A DNA stretch of 64,000 nt from JACCZH01 sp963729445 (GTDB taxonomy: Bacteria > Chloroflexota > Chloroflexia > Thermomicrobiales > CFX8): assembly GCA_963729445.1 (NCBI GenBank), contig CAVSNU010000005.1, positions 434,001 to 498,000 on the forward strand. Reading direction: 5' to 3'. Below are positions 8,001 to 16,113 of this stretch, piece by piece (within the stretch, counting starts at the first letter, position 1; each line of letters starts with the position of its first letter). A program made the translations under genes and the position numbers. Below the pieces are notes generated by a model. The model had not been told where the DNA came from. It saw nothing but the letters and a program-made list of their open reading frames with translations, and ran no database searches.

Positions 8001-10319
8001 ATGTCTAAGCGACAATCAGGCGAGGACACACCGCCGCGGGCGGAACCGAATGACCCGAGCGCTGGACCAGCAACGCCGCCAGGCGATCGGTCGAGCGCGC
8101 CCGGCGACCTTCCGGAACCCGCAGCGAGTACGACGACCAACGACCCGAACGCCAACCCGCAGCGCACCGGAGTCGACACCCGCCACCGCGGCTGGTACTG
8201 GCACTGGAACGGGATCGTCACCCAGTACGCCCCGCTCATCGGCCTGAAAGGAGTGGGGCTGCTCAACTCCTACACGGTCTGGACCGATCGCCGCGAGCAG
8301 TCCCCCACCCGCGGCTATGCATTCCCCAGCCAGCAATCTGAAGCGGATTTCTATGGCGAGGACCGCTCCGAGCTCATCACGATCAACAAGATCCTGGTGG
8401 CGCTGGACCTGATCGAGATTCGTAAAGAGATGGTGCTGCGGACCGACCCGCAGGGCCGCAAGTGGAGGGTGCCGCACAACCTCTATCGGGTAAAGGACCG
8501 CCCGGAAGGCATCGAGCTGCGCACCGCCGACGTGTTGAGAGTGGCAGAGCTGGCCAGTCGCGACGCCGCGGTCTTCCGCTATCTCAAGCGGATTTTCTCG
8601 AACCGGTTTACGCCGATCGACCGCGACAACGTCTGGCACCGCATCCTGACCGAGGTCGCCTGCGACCCGATCTGGCAAGCGCTCACCGACAAGACGTCCA
8701 AGATTGAGGCGCGCGCCAGCGCCCGCAGCCGCGCCGGCCACAAGGCGCGCGACAAGAAGACCGAACCGGCCGCCACAGAGACGGCCCAAGCGGAGGACCT
8801 TGACACCCCGGAGGAGGCACCCAGTACAAGCGCCGGCCCACTAATGACCAGTGGTCATTTGGGCGACGATCCGTTTTCTGTGAGCGAACACCCGGCGGGT
8901 AACGATGGCCAGACAGAAACCACTGTTGCACATGACAACAATGGTTCGACCTCCCAAAAGAGCGATGTTGCAACCAGCAACACTGGTTTAGAGACCGATG
9001 TTGACGCGATCAACACTGGTTTGAAGGGCGGAGACGAGAGCAGTGCTGAACCGACCAACAATGGTCAGCCGAGCGTTGTTGCACGGAGCAACGCTACGTA
9101 TTACCAAGAGATTTCTACAACAACCACAACAACAACTGGAGCAAAACACGATGATCGCGACGATAGCCAGGGCGCTTCCCGTTCAAGCGTCGAAAGCCGA
9201 GACAGCAGCATCCCCTCGTCAGCGGATGATGAACGGGGTAAAACGGGTCGCCCTGCAGGCGCTGGATCAAATGGGCTGGACGACCGTCCCGCCACTCTAC
9301 CGGCCCGCAAGCGATCCGCTGCTGGTGACGAAAGCCTCGCAACGCCTGAGCGGAGTCTGGCTGACCCCGGCGCAGGGGGGCCGCTGGTCGATCCAAGTCC
9401 ACTGGTCGTTTCCCTCTTCGAAGCCGCCAACGACCGCCGGGCAAGTCCGCTCGAGCGCACACTCCTCGCTGAACTGGAGCGAGATGCCGATCCTGCAGCT
9501 CGCCCCTACGGCGAAAGCGGAACCGAGTGGGTCGCGGCCGCTCTGCGTGAAGCGGTTTCGTCCGGCTCAGCATTCGTTGCCCCCAAGCGTATCCGGGAAA
9601 TCATCATCCGCTGGGCAGCTACCGGACATCAGCCACAACTAGACCCGCTCACCTCCCTCCCGGCCGCTGAACGGCCTGCTCAGACATCGCCGGGCGACAG
9701 CTCAGCTCCTGTCCGCCTCCCACGTGGACGCAGCGCGGCCACCGTCTGGCAGGCAGTGCTCGACGATCTGGGGCGGGTACTCGATGCGCATAGCCATGAG
9801 CGACTCTTCAGTGAGAGTCAGATTATCGGGTACCAGCGTGGGAACGTCGTCATCCAGGTTCTTGCTGAGGCCCAGGACAAACTGGCAGCTGAATACCGGC
9901 CACTGCTTGAGCGTCATCTGGAGCGTCACATTGGCAAGCCGGTAACCGTTCGGTTCGCGGTGGCGGTCGCGTCTGAACCGGAGGAAGTACCCGCCGGCAG
10001 CACCGAGCCCGCGCGCATCCAGGTGTCGGCCGCGGATGTCGAGCAGGGACGCCAGCTCTGGCGCGCGGTGTTAAGTGAAGTCAGGGCTGGTATCAGCGCG
10101 GATGACCTTGCGCGGCTGCGCGGAGCGTTACCACTGGGTCAGGATGGCGACGGCCGCATTGTCGTTGGCGCACCGACCTCGTTGGCCGCTCGTCTAATTG
10201 ATGGCAGGTGCCGGTCGGCCATTGAGTCTGCCTTGTCGGCCTTGCTTGGCGATTCTGCAACTGTGCGAGTGGCCGACAGCAGTGAGTGGTCCGTCATCCA
10301 AGAACGGGCTGAAGGATAA
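8001..10319 (+). CDS. Replication-initiator-like protein with two DnaA N-domain-like segments
   Basis: The 772-residue product has three parts. Residues about 50-190 (RGWYWHWNGIVTQYAPLIG, then QSEADFYGEDRSELITINKI) look like the N-terminal helix-turn-helix region of phage and plasmid replication proteins. Residues about 200-550 are low-complexity, Ser/Thr/Asp-rich and poorly ordered. Residues about 578-660 (VWQAVLDDLGRVLDAHSHER, later VTVRFAV) fit the DnaA N-terminal domain, and 680-765 (LWRAVLSEVRAGISADDLAR) look like a second, more diverged copy. In DnaA this domain contacts the helicase and other partners. ATG 8001 follows GAGGG; a GTG at 7989 is the alternative. The central coding DNA holds the dyad array listed separately. 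The next gene starts three bases after the stop. Role in replication is inference; a transcriptional regulator is the main alternative. Confidence 0.75.
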   Translation: MSKRQSGEDTPPRAEPNDPSAGPATPPGDRSSAPGDLPEPAASTTTNDPNANPQRTGVDTRHRGWYWHWNGIVTQYAPLIGLKGVGLLNSYTVWTDRREQSPTRGYAFPSQQSEADFYGEDRSELITINKILVALDLIEIRKEMVLRTDPQGRKWRVPHNLYRVKDRPEGIELRTADVLRVAELASRDAAVFRYLKRIFSNRFTPIDRDNVWHRILTEVACDPIWQALTDKTSKIEARASARSRAGHKARDKKTEPAATETAQAEDLDTPEEAPSTSAGPLMTSGHLGDDPFSVSEHPAGNDGQTETTVAHDNNGSTSQKSDVATSNTGLETDVDAINTGLKGGDESSAEPTNNGQPSVVARSNATYYQEISTTTTTTTGAKHDDRDDSQGASRSSVESRDSSIPSSADDERGKTGRPAGAGSNGLDDRPATLPARKRSAAGDESLATPERSLADPGAGGPLVDPSPLVVSLFEAANDRRASPLERTLLAELERDADPAARPYGESGTEWVAAALREAVSSGSAFVAPKRIREIIIRWAATGHQPQLDPLTSLPAAERPAQTSPGDSSAPVRLPRGRSAATVWQAVLDDLGRVLDAHSHERLFSESQIIGYQRGNVVIQVLAEAQDKLAAEYRPLLERHLERHIGKPVTVRFAVAVASEPEEVPAGSTEPARIQVSAADVEQGRQLWRAVLSEVRAGISADDLARLRGALPLGQDGDGRIVVGAPTSLAARLIDGRCRSAIESALSALLGDSATVRVADSSEWSVIQERAEG
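8843..8859. repeat. 17-bp palindrome within initiator-like gene
   Basis: AATGACCA-G-TGGTCATT is a perfect dyad inside the coding region, about 65 bases before the array at 8924-9093. It shares TGGTCA/TGGTT-type half-sites with the flanks of that array and may belong to the same protein-binding region. Confidence 0.45.
8924..9093. repeat. Five iteron-like dyads TGTTG-N7-CAACA inside initiator-like gene
   Basis: Five 17-bp units lie at 8924-8940, 8966-8982, 8999-9015, 9044-9060 and 9077-9093. Units 1-3 are exact TGTTG-N7-CAACA. Unit 4 has TGCTG on the left and unit 5 has CAACG on the right. Units 1-4 are followed by an A/C TGGT motif. Starts are 42, 33, 45 and 33 bases apart, all in the same reading phase, so the protein shows a loose repeat (DVATSNTGL, DVDAINTGL). 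The codons used are mostly GTT, AAC, ACT and GGT, atypical for this GC-rich gene, which suggests selection on the DNA itself. A less GC-rich stretch (about 9094-9150) follows. Confidence 0.7.
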
Positions 10320-10322
10320 ACG

Positions 10323-10949
10323 ATGGCTGGAGAACGCGAGGTAAGGTACGGCATTTCCTCAAGGCGGTCCGCGGCGTCTGGCCGGCCTGCATCCCATGCG
10401 GTTTTGCTCAGTGGGGTTGGCCCGGTCGGGTTGGCGCTAGCCACGCGGTTATTGAATGCCGGTTACGCGGTTATTGGCCAGGATGTTGCCCCGGATTGCC
10501 TGCATCAGTTCCAGTTTGCCGGTGGGACGATGACCGGTGACCGTCTACAGCGAGGCGACGTCGCTTGGGTGATCGAGTGCCACGAGCGGCCAAGTGTGCG
10601 GCCGGATATTCTGGCGCGCCTGACCGGGCAGCACCGGGGCTACGGCCGGCCGCGGCTGGAGCTGAGCGGGTCAGGCCGTCTGATCGAGAGCAAAGGTGAC
10701 ACAACTGTTGGAGCGCTTATCCTGCGCTCTGACGTCGAGCACCTGTCAACGGTTGGACTCCAGGTGGCGCTGGACGTTACCCTCAGAGGGTTGCAGCTGG
10801 TGGTGCGTGGCGAGCGAGCGCTCTTTGAAGCGGCTCTGCCCCTCTTGACCGTTCTGGCCGACCGGGTGCTGTATGCCGGTTCTGCTCGAATCCAGTTCGA
10901 GGACGGCGACGCGCTTGTCTGCGACCTGCCGGACGACGATCGTGCCTAG
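10323..10949 (+). CDS. 6PGDH-like NAD-binding-domain-only protein
   Basis: The 208-residue product starts three bases after the initiator-like gene and is surely co-transcribed. Residues about 27-60 (LLSGVGPVGLALATRLLNAG then YAVIGQD) form a Rossmann beta-alpha-beta with GxGxxG, in the style of 6-phosphogluconate and beta-hydroxyacid dehydrogenases. Later blocks (VAWVIECHERPSV; LVVRGERALFEAALPLL) follow the order seen in that domain. The usual C-terminal helical catalytic domain is absent, and the catalytic motifs of the family are not visible. It may be a nucleotide-sensing or degenerate protein rather than an enzyme. Function is unknown. Confidence 0.6.
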   Translation: MAGEREVRYGISSRRSAASGRPASHAVLLSGVGPVGLALATRLLNAGYAVIGQDVAPDCLHQFQFAGGTMTGDRLQRGDVAWVIECHERPSVRPDILARLTGQHRGYGRPRLELSGSGRLIESKGDTTVGALILRSDVEHLSTVGLQVALDVTLRGLQLVVRGERALFEAALPLLTVLADRVLYAGSARIQFEDGDALVCDLPDDDRA

Positions 10950-10953
10950 CGCC

Positions 10954-12201
10954 TCAATCCTCTTCCGCGCCCTCAATGTCTGCCCCGGAGTGCATGATAT
11001 GGAACACCCAGGCTCCGGCGAGCAGCATCAATAACCCGGTAACAATGAAGACATAGCGAATGTCCACGGCGGCGGCCAATCCGGCGCCCCCGAGTGGTCC
11101 GATAAACCCACCTACCGACGTTGCGGCTGCCAAGAAACCATACACCGCCCCACGCCGCTGGGCCGGGGTAAGGTTGGCGACGATCGCGTTGGCACTGGGC
11201 ATGACCCCGCCCGCCGCAATGCCAAGCAGCCCATTGAGTGCAATCAACTGCGCCGGCGACTGCACGGCCGCCATGGGTAGATACAGTAACCCGACCGCCA
11301 CCGTCGAAGTAATGAGAATGACCTTGTGGCCAATCCTGTCCGCCAGCCGGCCAAGCATGACCGCGGCAACGGCACTGCTGAGGCCAGCGATACCGAGGGC
11401 TAACCCGGAGAGCGTCGCGACCGAGCCCAGGCCTGAGGTCAGCTGCTTAACGTAGAGCGGCATGATGGGTTGGATGGCGCTGGTTGAGGTGCGCAGAGCA
11501 AACATGAGACCTATCATGCCGATCATCGCTCCGCCGAAGAGCAGCGTGCGGAGCCCCGGACCGTTGCTCGCCTTTGCTCCGTCGCCGCGCTCTGGCGGTG
11601 TAAAGTCTTCGTGCACCAGCAGCAGAACGATGATCCCTCCAATAAAGAGCATCGATCCGGCCGCGACAAAGGTGGGACGGAACCCGATGAGATCGGCCAG
11701 TAGCCCACCGAAGAGCGGACCGACCGACGCGCCAGCGAACACCGCCGTCTGCATCATGCCCAGCGCAAAGCCCATGCTTCGTTTTGGGGTGGTACTGGCA
11801 ACCAGGGTGGTCGAGGCGGCGACCGTGCCGGTAAAGCCGCCCTCGACGAAGCGCAGGATCAACAGGTGCCAGGGACTGGACGCCAGGCTCATCAAACCGA
11901 TCGTAAACGCGCCAAAGAACATGGCTCGCAGCACCATCGGTTTGCGGCCAAAGCGGTCGGCGATGATGCCCCAGACCGGGGCCGAGCCGGCCATGACGAG
12001 CGCCCCGCCGGCGTTGATAACGCCCGACCAGATAGCCTGGCTGGCAAAGGTATTCGCTCCGAGATCTTCCAGGAAGAACGGCAGGAATGGAGCGCGCAAG
12101 CTGAACCCGACGATCGTGAACAACTGGGCGATCCAGAGCGCGTAGAGATTGCGCCTCCAGGATATGTTTGAGCCAACTCTAGACGGTTCCGCGATGGCCA
12201 C
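10954..12201 (-). CDS. MFS transporter, drug-efflux (DHA1) type
   Basis: The 415-residue protein has twelve predicted membrane helices and the major facilitator motif-A region VWGIIADRFGRKPMVLR between helices 2 and 3. GFALGMMQTAVFAGASVGPL is a motif-C-like antiporter segment in helix 5, which points to proton-coupled efflux of a small molecule. The second half repeats the pattern (LGRLADRIGHKVILI). It is read from a GTG at 12201; no strong Shine-Dalgarno is visible, so a nearby alternative is possible. It converges on the 10323-10949 gene with only four bases between stops. No dedicated regulator is adjacent, so the substrate cannot be guessed. Confidence 0.9.
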   Translation of the reverse strand: MAIAEPSRVGSNISWRRNLYALWIAQLFTIVGFSLRAPFLPFFLEDLGANTFASQAIWSGVINAGGALVMAGSAPVWGIIADRFGRKPMVLRAMFFGAFTIGLMSLASSPWHLLILRFVEGGFTGTVAASTTLVASTTPKRSMGFALGMMQTAVFAGASVGPLFGGLLADLIGFRPTFVAAGSMLFIGGIIVLLLVHEDFTPPERGDGAKASNGPGLRTLLFGGAMIGMIGLMFALRTSTSAIQPIMPLYVKQLTSGLGSVATLSGLALGIAGLSSAVAAVMLGRLADRIGHKVILITSTVAVGLLYLPMAAVQSPAQLIALNGLLGIAAGGVMPSANAIVANLTPAQRRGAVYGFLAAATSVGGFIGPLGGAGLAAAVDIRYVFIVTGLLMLLAGAWVFHIMHSGADIEGAEED

Positions 12202-12299
12202 TCTGAGCTATCTCGCTCTCGTCATCGCTGAAGGGCTCGCCGTTTCGTGGGGGTACGAGAATGAAGATCGCCGACCCAATCTGGCACGGGACCAGCGTC

Positions 12300-12373
12300 C
12301 GTAGCGGCGCAATTTATTGTGCCCTGGTTGCCACACGAGCATCCGCCCAGGCGCAGTACATTGCGCCGCCACG
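12300..12373. repeat. 74-bp element with 14-bp terminal inverted repeats
   Basis: CGTAGCGGCGCAAT at 12300-12313 is mirrored with one mismatch by ATTGCGCCGCCACG at 12360-12373. The inside contains further GC stems. The same left end appears at 567-600 and, degenerate, near 18478 and 40170. It has the form of a tiny non-autonomous (MITE- or REP-like) element in the gap between two leftward genes. No target duplication was identified. Confidence 0.5.
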
Positions 12374-12431
12374 AAGGGAACACCAGTCAACTTCGGTCAA
12401 AGAACCCCCTGCGTTACCCGCCGAACCGTCG

Positions 12432-13229
12432 TTACCGCATCAAGGTGAGCACCAGCACACCGTCCTGTAGTGTAACCCCTTCTACCCGATAACCGGAATC
12501 TGCGAGCGAGCGATTAATGGCGTTGCCCGCGATGTGTTGAACATCACCGGCGGAGACAAGGTATTGCAAGGGACCGCTAACACTGCTGTTGCTCAACAGG
12601 ATCTGACCATTTTCCGCAGCAACATCGGCCGAAAACCTACCTTCAAGCCCGTAGGCGTCGAGCGTAGCCTCGATACCATCTGGGACGATGCTCACCTTGA
12701 TGTCGCTTACCGGTCCGAGATTCCCTTGCTCTGCGATGCGCTGGTTGATGTCGGCCTCGGTGAGCGTGATCTCGCCGGTTGGTAGATCCTCGAGCTCTGC
12801 GGTCACCTGCTCGCTGACGACGGTTTCTATCCCTGAGCCGACGTTGGTTGTCAACGCTTCCTCAACCCGCGGCTTGACGAACATGTTGGTTGCGAGAATC
12901 AAACCGATGACGAGAACGGCGGCAAGCACCAGCATCACCGCTAACGCTGACAGGCAGCCCAGGCCCCGCCTGCGCCGTGCCGGCTGGCGATAGGCGTATC
13001 TGTCGGCGTAGTCACCACGCACATAATCATCCTGTTGGACATGCACATGCACGTCCGGACGTCCCTTCCGAACCCCGTGGGCGGGGAACTGGATGGTCTC
13101 GTCGCTGTTTGGATAAGGATTCGTGGCCGGCTGCGGTGACTGGATGCGGCTGCGCGTGAACGCTCGGCCACAGTTGGAGCAGCTCTCGCTCCCCAGCGGG
13201 TTACGGGTGCCGCATTGCGGGCATCTCAT
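12432..13229 (-). CDS. Zinc-ribbon membrane-anchored protein with extracytoplasmic domain
   Basis: This 265-residue protein starts MRCPQCGTRNPLGSESCSNC, a four-cysteine zinc ribbon at residues 3-20. A disordered linker follows, then an Arg-rich stretch and one membrane helix near residues 93-117 (LSALAVMLVLAAVLVIGLIL). The remaining 150 residues lie outside the membrane and alternate strands and helices (VTAELEDLPTGEITLTEADI; GIEATLDAYGLEGRFSADV), recalling lipid-binding DUF2993/LmeA-like proteins. The ATG is preceded by AAGGATC. A sensor or envelope-lipid role is possible, but nothing nearby confirms it. Confidence 0.65.
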   Translation of the reverse strand: MRCPQCGTRNPLGSESCSNCGRAFTRSRIQSPQPATNPYPNSDETIQFPAHGVRKGRPDVHVHVQQDDYVRGDYADRYAYRQPARRRRGLGCLSALAVMLVLAAVLVIGLILATNMFVKPRVEEALTTNVGSGIETVVSEQVTAELEDLPTGEITLTEADINQRIAEQGNLGPVSDIKVSIVPDGIEATLDAYGLEGRFSADVAAENGQILLSNSSVSGPLQYLVSAGDVQHIAGNAINRSLADSGYRVEGVTLQDGVLVLTLMR

Positions 13230-13483
13230 CTATGCATGATCCTTACATTACCTTCAATGCGCCAGGCAGTCTCTTCAATAAAGAATTACAGGCGGTCTGG
13301 CGTGTGTCGTCCTGGGCGTAGACGAATGGTGTCCACCGCGGCACGATTTCCTGATCGGTACCTCCTGCAGACAAGCGACGGATACGGGCAGAGTTACGCG
13401 GCCGCTCATCAAACCCTTTCATCATATCCGCCTGCTATGGTACCTTGCCGCTAGCGGTTGAAGACTGGACGGGATAGGAACGC

Positions 13484-15076
13484 ATGCGCTACGGCTTCGT
13501 GATCGACCAACGGAAGTGCATCGGCTGCCACGCCTGCACCGTCGCCTGCAAGTCTGAGAACGAAGTGCCGCTGGGTGTATACCGCACCTGGGTGAAGTAT
13601 GTGGAGAGCGGCGAGTTTCCGAACGCGCGCCGCCACTTTAGCGTATTGCGTTGCAACCACTGCGAAGACGCGCCCTGTGTCAACATCTGTCCTACCGGCG
13701 CGCTCTTCAAAAGAGAAGACGGCATCGTCGATTTCGACAACCGCAAGTGCATTGGCTGTAAAGCCTGTATGCAGGCCTGCCCCTACGACGCGCTCTACAT
13801 CGATCCGGACAACAACACCGCCGCGAAGTGTAACTACTGCGTACACCGGGTTGAGCAGGAGCTCTTGCCGGCCTGTGTGATTGTTTGTCCGGTAAAAGCC
13901 ATCATCGCCGGCGACATCGACGATCCCACCAGCGAGATCGCCCAGACCATCGGCCAGCAGCCGGTCTCGGTCCGTAAACCGGAACAGGGCACCAAGCCGA
14001 AGGTCTTCTACGTCGGCGCGGAAGATGCCTCACTCACGCCCGAGGCGCTGGCGTTGGGCCAGTCATACATGTGGGCCGAGATGAAGAACAACGGCTACGT
14101 CAGCGGTATTGATAACCACACCCTGACCGGGGAGTCGTACGCGCCCCCGGCTGACGTGTCTCCCGAGCACTGGAACGCAGACCCTGCGCTGTCCCATCCG
14201 GGATCACCCCGGGTAGCCTACGACGTGAGCCACCCACGGCCATGGGGTTGGAAGGTATCGACCTATCTCTGGACGAAGTCGATCGCCGCCGGTGCGCTCG
14301 GCCTGGCCGCCATGCTGATTCTGTTTGGTTGGTCGGCTGACCGGGATCTGGTTGAGATCGCCGCGCCGATTCTGGCGGTGCTCTTCATTAGTATCACTTC
14401 GGTGTTGCTGATAACCGACCTCAAGCGGCCCGAGCGTTTCTGGATGCTCATGCTCAAGCCGAACCTCACCTCCTGGCTGGCGCTGGGCGGCTATGTTCTG
14501 GCGGCATTTGGTGGATTGGCCGGCATCTGGATGCTGGCAGGTCTGGCTGGGATCGATACCGGATGGGCTGCGCTGGCCATCCTGGGTGTACCCCTTGCCG
14601 TGGCTGGTGCCGGCTATACTGCCTTCCTCTTTGGTCAGGCAGAGGGACGTGATTTCTGGCAGAGCCCGCTCTTGCTACCTCATCTGCTGGTTCAGTCGAC
14701 GGTCGCTGGAGCAGCAGTGCTGGCGCTGACGGGTCTCGCGCTCGGAATTTCAGTCGACCTTCCAGACGTCCTTGCCTGGGTTCTCCTGGGTGGACTGGTG
14801 GCCAATCTGCTGGTCATGTTCGCAGAGCTCTTTTCGCAGCACCCGACGACCCACGTTGCCCGTGCCGCCTCGGCCATGACGGTCGGAGGCTACGCCCGCC
14901 TCTTCTGGGTCGGGGCAATCCTGGTCGGTGTGGCCGTTCCGCTGGCGCTCCTGGCCATCTTCCTGGCCGGCGGCCCGCTCATCGCCCTGGGTGTCGCAGC
15001 AGGGTTGTCGCTGATGGGACTCCTGGCATACGAGCACGCCTGGGTGCAATCGGGTCAGGTCGTGCCGCTGAGTTAG
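13484..15076 (+). CDS. Fused 4Fe-4S ferredoxin subunit and NrfD-type membrane subunit
   Basis: The 530-residue product joins two subunits that are usually separate in molybdopterin oxidoreductases. Residues 1-185 carry four cysteine clusters: CIGCHACTVAC, CNHCEDAPCVNICP, CIGCKACMQACP and CNYCVHRVEQELLPACVIVCP. That is the DmsB/NrfC arrangement for four 4Fe-4S centres. Residues about 255-525 form eight or so membrane helices of the NrfD/PsrC family, including SVLLITDLKRPERFW. The protein would pass electrons between a quinone and a catalytic subunit. No catalytic molybdopterin subunit is adjacent. The start is ATG 13484 with ATAGGAACG upstream, and a terminator follows at 15129. Confidence 0.9.
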   Translation: MRYGFVIDQRKCIGCHACTVACKSENEVPLGVYRTWVKYVESGEFPNARRHFSVLRCNHCEDAPCVNICPTGALFKREDGIVDFDNRKCIGCKACMQACPYDALYIDPDNNTAAKCNYCVHRVEQELLPACVIVCPVKAIIAGDIDDPTSEIAQTIGQQPVSVRKPEQGTKPKVFYVGAEDASLTPEALALGQSYMWAEMKNNGYVSGIDNHTLTGESYAPPADVSPEHWNADPALSHPGSPRVAYDVSHPRPWGWKVSTYLWTKSIAAGALGLAAMLILFGWSADRDLVEIAAPILAVLFISITSVLLITDLKRPERFWMLMLKPNLTSWLALGGYVLAAFGGLAGIWMLAGLAGIDTGWAALAILGVPLAVAGAGYTAFLFGQAEGRDFWQSPLLLPHLLVQSTVAGAAVLALTGLALGISVDLPDVLAWVLLGGLVANLLVMFAELFSQHPTTHVARAASAMTVGGYARLFWVGAILVGVAVPLALLAIFLAGGPLIALGVAAGLSLMGLLAYEHAWVQSGQVVPLS

Positions 15077-15128
15077 GGTTCGTCGGGTGTGTTCCTCGGG
15101 CGTTCAAGCTGTCTCCTACCGAAGGAAG

Positions 15129-15157
15129 GATCCGTTTCTTTTCAGGAGAAACGGATC
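15129..15157 (+). terminator. Stem-loop after Fe-S/NrfD gene
   Basis: GATCCGTTTCT at 15129-15139 pairs perfectly with AGAAACGGATC at 15147-15157, followed by TCTTTCC. It lies about 50 bases beyond the stop codon of the rightward gene. Confidence 0.65.
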
Positions 15158-15315
15158 TCTCTTTCCGGAGGATGACAACAACTGTAGGAGGCATGTGAAC
15201 GGGTTGAGTTTGCGTTCATGACTCAGATCGCGCACTGCAGGTGGGTGTGTCTGCGCAGGTTCCGTTAGTGATCTGGGGCAGCGAGCGACGACCGTGAGGC
15301 TCCTGGTTCTACAGT

Positions 15316-15672
15316 CTAATCTTGCAATGTTTCTAGAGCGGGAGCTTTTCCAAGCGTGTTCATCGTCACCGTAGCCATCACATGCTCCGGTGGGCGTATC
15401 CAGAGCGTCTCATAATCCGGTTCGAACTGCTGTTTCACGATCGCCCGAAGCCGGGGGTTGTGGGCGACGGAGGCAGCTCTCGCGGCCTCGTCCGATTCCC
15501 AGAGATGGATAACGATCTGGCGGCTATCCTCGGTGTCCATGCTGAGCTCGCCGAGATAGCCTGGCTCGTCACGCAATGCGGACGTCCAGATAGCGCGTTT
15601 CTCGGCCCTGAGATCAGCTAGCTCTGGTTTCTTCGGGTCAAACGTGTACGTGCTTATCCTGGCAGACACCAC
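15316..15672 (-). CDS. Antibiotic biosynthesis monooxygenase (ABM) domain protein
   Basis: The 118-residue product looks like a ferredoxin-like dimeric alpha-beta barrel of the ABM/Dabb superfamily. It has an opening strand MVSARISTYTFDP, the conserved middle EPGYLGELSMDTEDSRQIVI followed by HLWESDEAAR, and a C-terminal strand that ends the barrel. Such proteins act as small oxygenases, heme-handling proteins or stress-related enzymes. The start is GTG 15672, six bases after AAGGAGGGG; a GTG at 15690 would place the ribosome site inside the gene. The neighbours give no pathway. Confidence 0.7.
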   Translation of the reverse strand: MVSARISTYTFDPKKPELADLRAEKRAIWTSALRDEPGYLGELSMDTEDSRQIVIHLWESDEAARAASVAHNPRLRAIVKQQFEPDYETLWIRPPEHVMATVTMNTLGKAPALETLQD

Positions 15673-15731
15673 GCTATGCCCCTCCTTCACGATAGTACGT
15701 TCCGATTACTGCAATGGAACATGTCACGATG

Positions 15732-15759
15732 TTGACCAGTATAGCGCCGGCGCTATAGT
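15732..15759 (+). promoter_or_regulatory. Sigma-70 promoter with embedded 18-bp palindrome, toxin-antitoxin operon
   Basis: TTGACC (15732-15737) and TATAGT (15754-15759) are 16 bases apart. The perfect palindrome TATAGCGCC/GGCGCTATA occupies 15740-15757, covering the spacer and most of the -10. This is the layout expected for an operator bound by the HTH antitoxin encoded downstream, giving negative autoregulation. Confidence 0.6.
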
Positions 15760-15777
15760 CAACGTACGAGCGATTGA

Positions 15778-16113
15778 GAACTCGTCCCATACAGAAGATC
15801 GTCGGGAAGGAGTCCCGTCGAGGAGTATCTCGACGGCCTGTCGGGCACCGACGTCGCACGGGCTGAGATTGAACTCGATCTCCGGGCTGGGCTTGGCACC
15901 GCTCTGGGACTGCCACACGTCCGACCGGCTACCAGGGATATCTGGGAGCTTCGGATTCGGGGTCGGACCCACCACCGGATCCTGTACGTCGCAGCGAGCG
16001 GCCGGCAAATGCTTCTGCTTCATGCGTTCACTAAAAAGACTGAGAAAACACCAGTCCGGGCAATCAAGATAGCCTCAGACCGTCTCGCCGACTATCGAGA
16101 GAGATTCGAATGA
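15778..16113 (+). CDS. HigB/Gp49-family RelE-like toxin, 5' end irregular
   Basis: The frame ending at TGA 16111-16113 encodes about 111 residues of the phage-derived Gp49/HigB toxin family, ribosome-dependent mRNA interferases. The diagnostic N-terminal GRSPVEEYLDGL, the central LPHVRPATRDIWELRIRG and HHRILY strands, and LLLHAFTKKTEKTP are all present. The antitoxin gene overlaps the stop by four bases (ATGA). The oddity is at the 5' end: an in-frame TGA (15775-15777) stands right before the first expected strand (ELVPYRRSSGRS). No ATG, GTG or TTG follows before the conserved region. Either a rare start codon is used, or the gene has lost its start through a point mutation or sequencing error. 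Activity is therefore uncertain. Confidence 0.7.
   Translation, partial: ELVPYRRSSGRSPVEEYLDGLSGTDVARAEIELDLRAGLGTALGLPHVRPATRDIWELRIRGRTHHRILYVAASGRQMLLLHAFTKKTEKTPVRAIKIASDRLADYRERFE

Noticed and set aside
15775..15777. TGA before the HigB-like frame as selenocysteine or reassigned Trp
   Set aside because: Many genes in the window end with TGA, so general reassignment is impossible, and no upstream start codon exists in that frame.
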